NCBI GenBank assembly: GCA_910577155.1
Contig: CAJTMS010000082.1
Span: 1 to 5,115 of the forward strand
Direction of reading: 5' to 3'
Length of the DNA: 5,115 bases
From: an uncultured Mailhella sp.
GTDB lineage: Bacteria; Desulfobacterota; Desulfovibrionia; Desulfovibrionales; Desulfovibrionaceae
Under the pieces are notes generated by a model. The model was not told the origin of the DNA. It saw only the letters and a list, made by a program, of their open reading frames with translations, and ran no database searches. Shown here one piece after another: positions 4,268 to 5,115 of this stretch. How positions within the stretch are numbered: position 1 is the first letter of the stretch; every line of letters begins with the position of its first letter. The position numbers and the translations under genes are program-made.

Positions 4268-5022
4268 GTGGATATATTGCTTTTATAAAAAAAGAATTTA
4301 CGGAAAATATGAAGAACTATCGTTTCCTTATTCTGTTCGCAGTCTTTCTGATTTTCGGTATAATGAGTGCGTTTCTCGCAAAGTTTACGCCGGAAATATT
4401 ATCGGCTTTAGCCGCAGATATGGAAATGACCTCTGAACCAGTCGCTTTGGACGCATGGAAACAATTTTACAAGAACATTTCCGGCGTTGGTTTCAGTGCA
4501 TTTATCATTTTGTTTGGAAGTTGTCTGTCAAATGAATATTCCAAAGGAACCTTAGTTTTAATGGTTACGAAGGGATTATCCCGTAAAGCTGTTATTCTTG
4601 CAAAATATACGGTAGCCGCCGCGCTTATGACAATCAGTTATTGGATTGGATATGCTGCGGCATACGGTTATACAGCCCTTTTATGGAATGATAACCACCT
4701 TTCAAATGTTGCTTTTGCGGCAGTTTCCCTTTGGATAATCGGCTTTCTATACTTGAGTATTTTAATGATTGGGTGCGTGATATTCAGACAGACTTTCACA
4801 AGCATACTCTTTACAGGCGGCATTGTCGCCATAATATCCTTGCTCGGAATGATAGAACCGATTGCGAAATTCAATCCGCTCATTTTAACTTCAAAAAATA
4901 TAGATTTGATTTCCGGCGAAGCTGTTCCGGCAGAATTTATGATACCTGCTGTTATTTCCATTGCCTTATCCATTTTGGGGGTGTTGATTGCCATTCGCCT
5001 TTTCAATAAAAAACAGCTTTAA
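4264..5022 (+). CDS. ABC-2 type transporter permease (YxlG-like)
   Basis: The 252-residue integral membrane protein shows six hydrophobic segments, at about residues 20-38, 74-89, 110-137, 148-172, 178-196 and 225-245, as in ABC-2 permeases. The N-terminal IKKEFTENMKNYRF is the usual cytoplasmic amphipathic start. NEYSKGTLVLMVTKGLSRKAVILAKY (90-115) is the conserved coupling region after the second segment (E-x-x-x-GT-L). An extracytoplasmic loop of about 35 residues (39-73) separates segments 1 and 2. Start ATG overlaps the ATPase stop as ATGA and follows GGAGGT (4252-4257) at 6 bases. It should dimerise and pair with the ATPase as an exporter. The length is normal and the gene looks intact. 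The substrate cannot be deduced. Confidence 0.9.
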   Translation: MSGYIAFIKKEFTENMKNYRFLILFAVFLIFGIMSAFLAKFTPEILSALAADMEMTSEPVALDAWKQFYKNISGVGFSAFIILFGSCLSNEYSKGTLVLMVTKGLSRKAVILAKYTVAAALMTISYWIGYAAAYGYTALLWNDNHLSNVAFAAVSLWIIGFLYLSILMIGCVIFRQTFTSILFTGGIVAIISLLGMIEPIAKFNPLILTSKNIDLISGEAVPAEFMIPAVISIALSILGVLIAIRLFNKKQL

Positions 5023-5040
5023 TTGTCGACGACTGTTTTT
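5009..5040 (+). terminator. Possible weak intrinsic terminator of the transporter operon
   Basis: AAAAACAG (5009-5016, the last codons of the permease) is the reverse complement of CTGTTTTT (5033-5040). The stem is 8 bp and mostly A-T, the loop is 16 bases (it includes the stop codon and GTCGAC), and the T-run is the 3' arm itself. This is thermodynamically weak, so termination here is uncertain. Confidence 0.3.
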
Positions 5041-5115
5041 GTCGCGCAAGGGAAAGAAGTTGTCGTTACAAGTAAACGGTCAGCCGACGCATTAGCGAAT
5101 CTGTCAGAACAAAGG
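5023..5115 (+). other. Open reading frame running off the window, unassigned
   Basis: Directly after the permease stop, the same frame stays open for 31 codons to the window end, beginning at a TTG with no ribosome binding site. The tail reads VAQGKEVVVTSKRSADALAN and following, protein-like in composition. The segment is richer in G+C than the permease gene. The opposite strand is also open across most of it. It may be the start of another gene, the end of a - strand gene, or non-coding sequence; I do not recognise it. Confidence 0.2.

Overview
The window is about 60% AT and has Gram-positive translation signals: purine-rich AGGAGG-type ribosome binding sites at short spacing, several TTG starts and tightly overlapping genes. 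Together with the gene families present (AbiE, TnpV, a TnpX-like serine recombinase, a YxlEFG-like transporter), this points to a low-GC Firmicute, most likely a gut Clostridia-type genome, in an accessory region. The species cannot be told from the sequence.

Layout. (1) Positions 1-171: no gene is seen in 1-64. A perfect inverted repeat (65-86) and a sigma-A type promoter (117-145) follow, and the same heptamer TATGCTA occurs in both. (2) Positions 172-1843, + strand: a type IV toxin-antitoxin / abortive infection operon, with abiEi (antitoxin and repressor), abiEii (nucleotidyltransferase toxin), and a 47-codon ORF with a strong ribosome binding site that I do not recognise. (3) Positions 1851-2443: debris of a mobile element on the - strand, convergent with the Abi operon. 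Reading in its own direction it holds a fragment of a large serine recombinase, possibly fused to a MobC-like end, a small conjugative-element gene with codon 2 changed to a stop and its middle missing, and a tnpV gene cut after about 39 codons. A GC-rich hairpin sits exactly where tnpV breaks off against the Abi operon. (4) Positions 2456-5022, + strand: a winged-helix regulator with its own promoter and terminator, then a second promoter driving a three-gene transporter operon (PLDc_N-type small membrane protein, ABC ATPase, ABC-2 permease), the YxlE-YxlF-YxlG arrangement known from Bacillus subtilis. (5) Positions 5023-5115: a short tail with a possible weak terminator and an open frame running off the window.

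The clearest regulatory signal is that the regulator promoter and the transporter promoter carry the same architecture: TTGACTTT, then TATCA-N3-TGATA at the same offset, then TAATATT. The palindrome fills the -35/-10 spacer in both. The simplest reading is an autorepressing winged-helix protein that also represses the efflux or immunity transporter next to it. The Abi operon shows a parallel logic, with AbiEi expected to bind repeats at its own promoter. The two cassettes flank a decayed integration/mobilisation module, so both probably arrived as cargo on elements that can no longer move by themselves.
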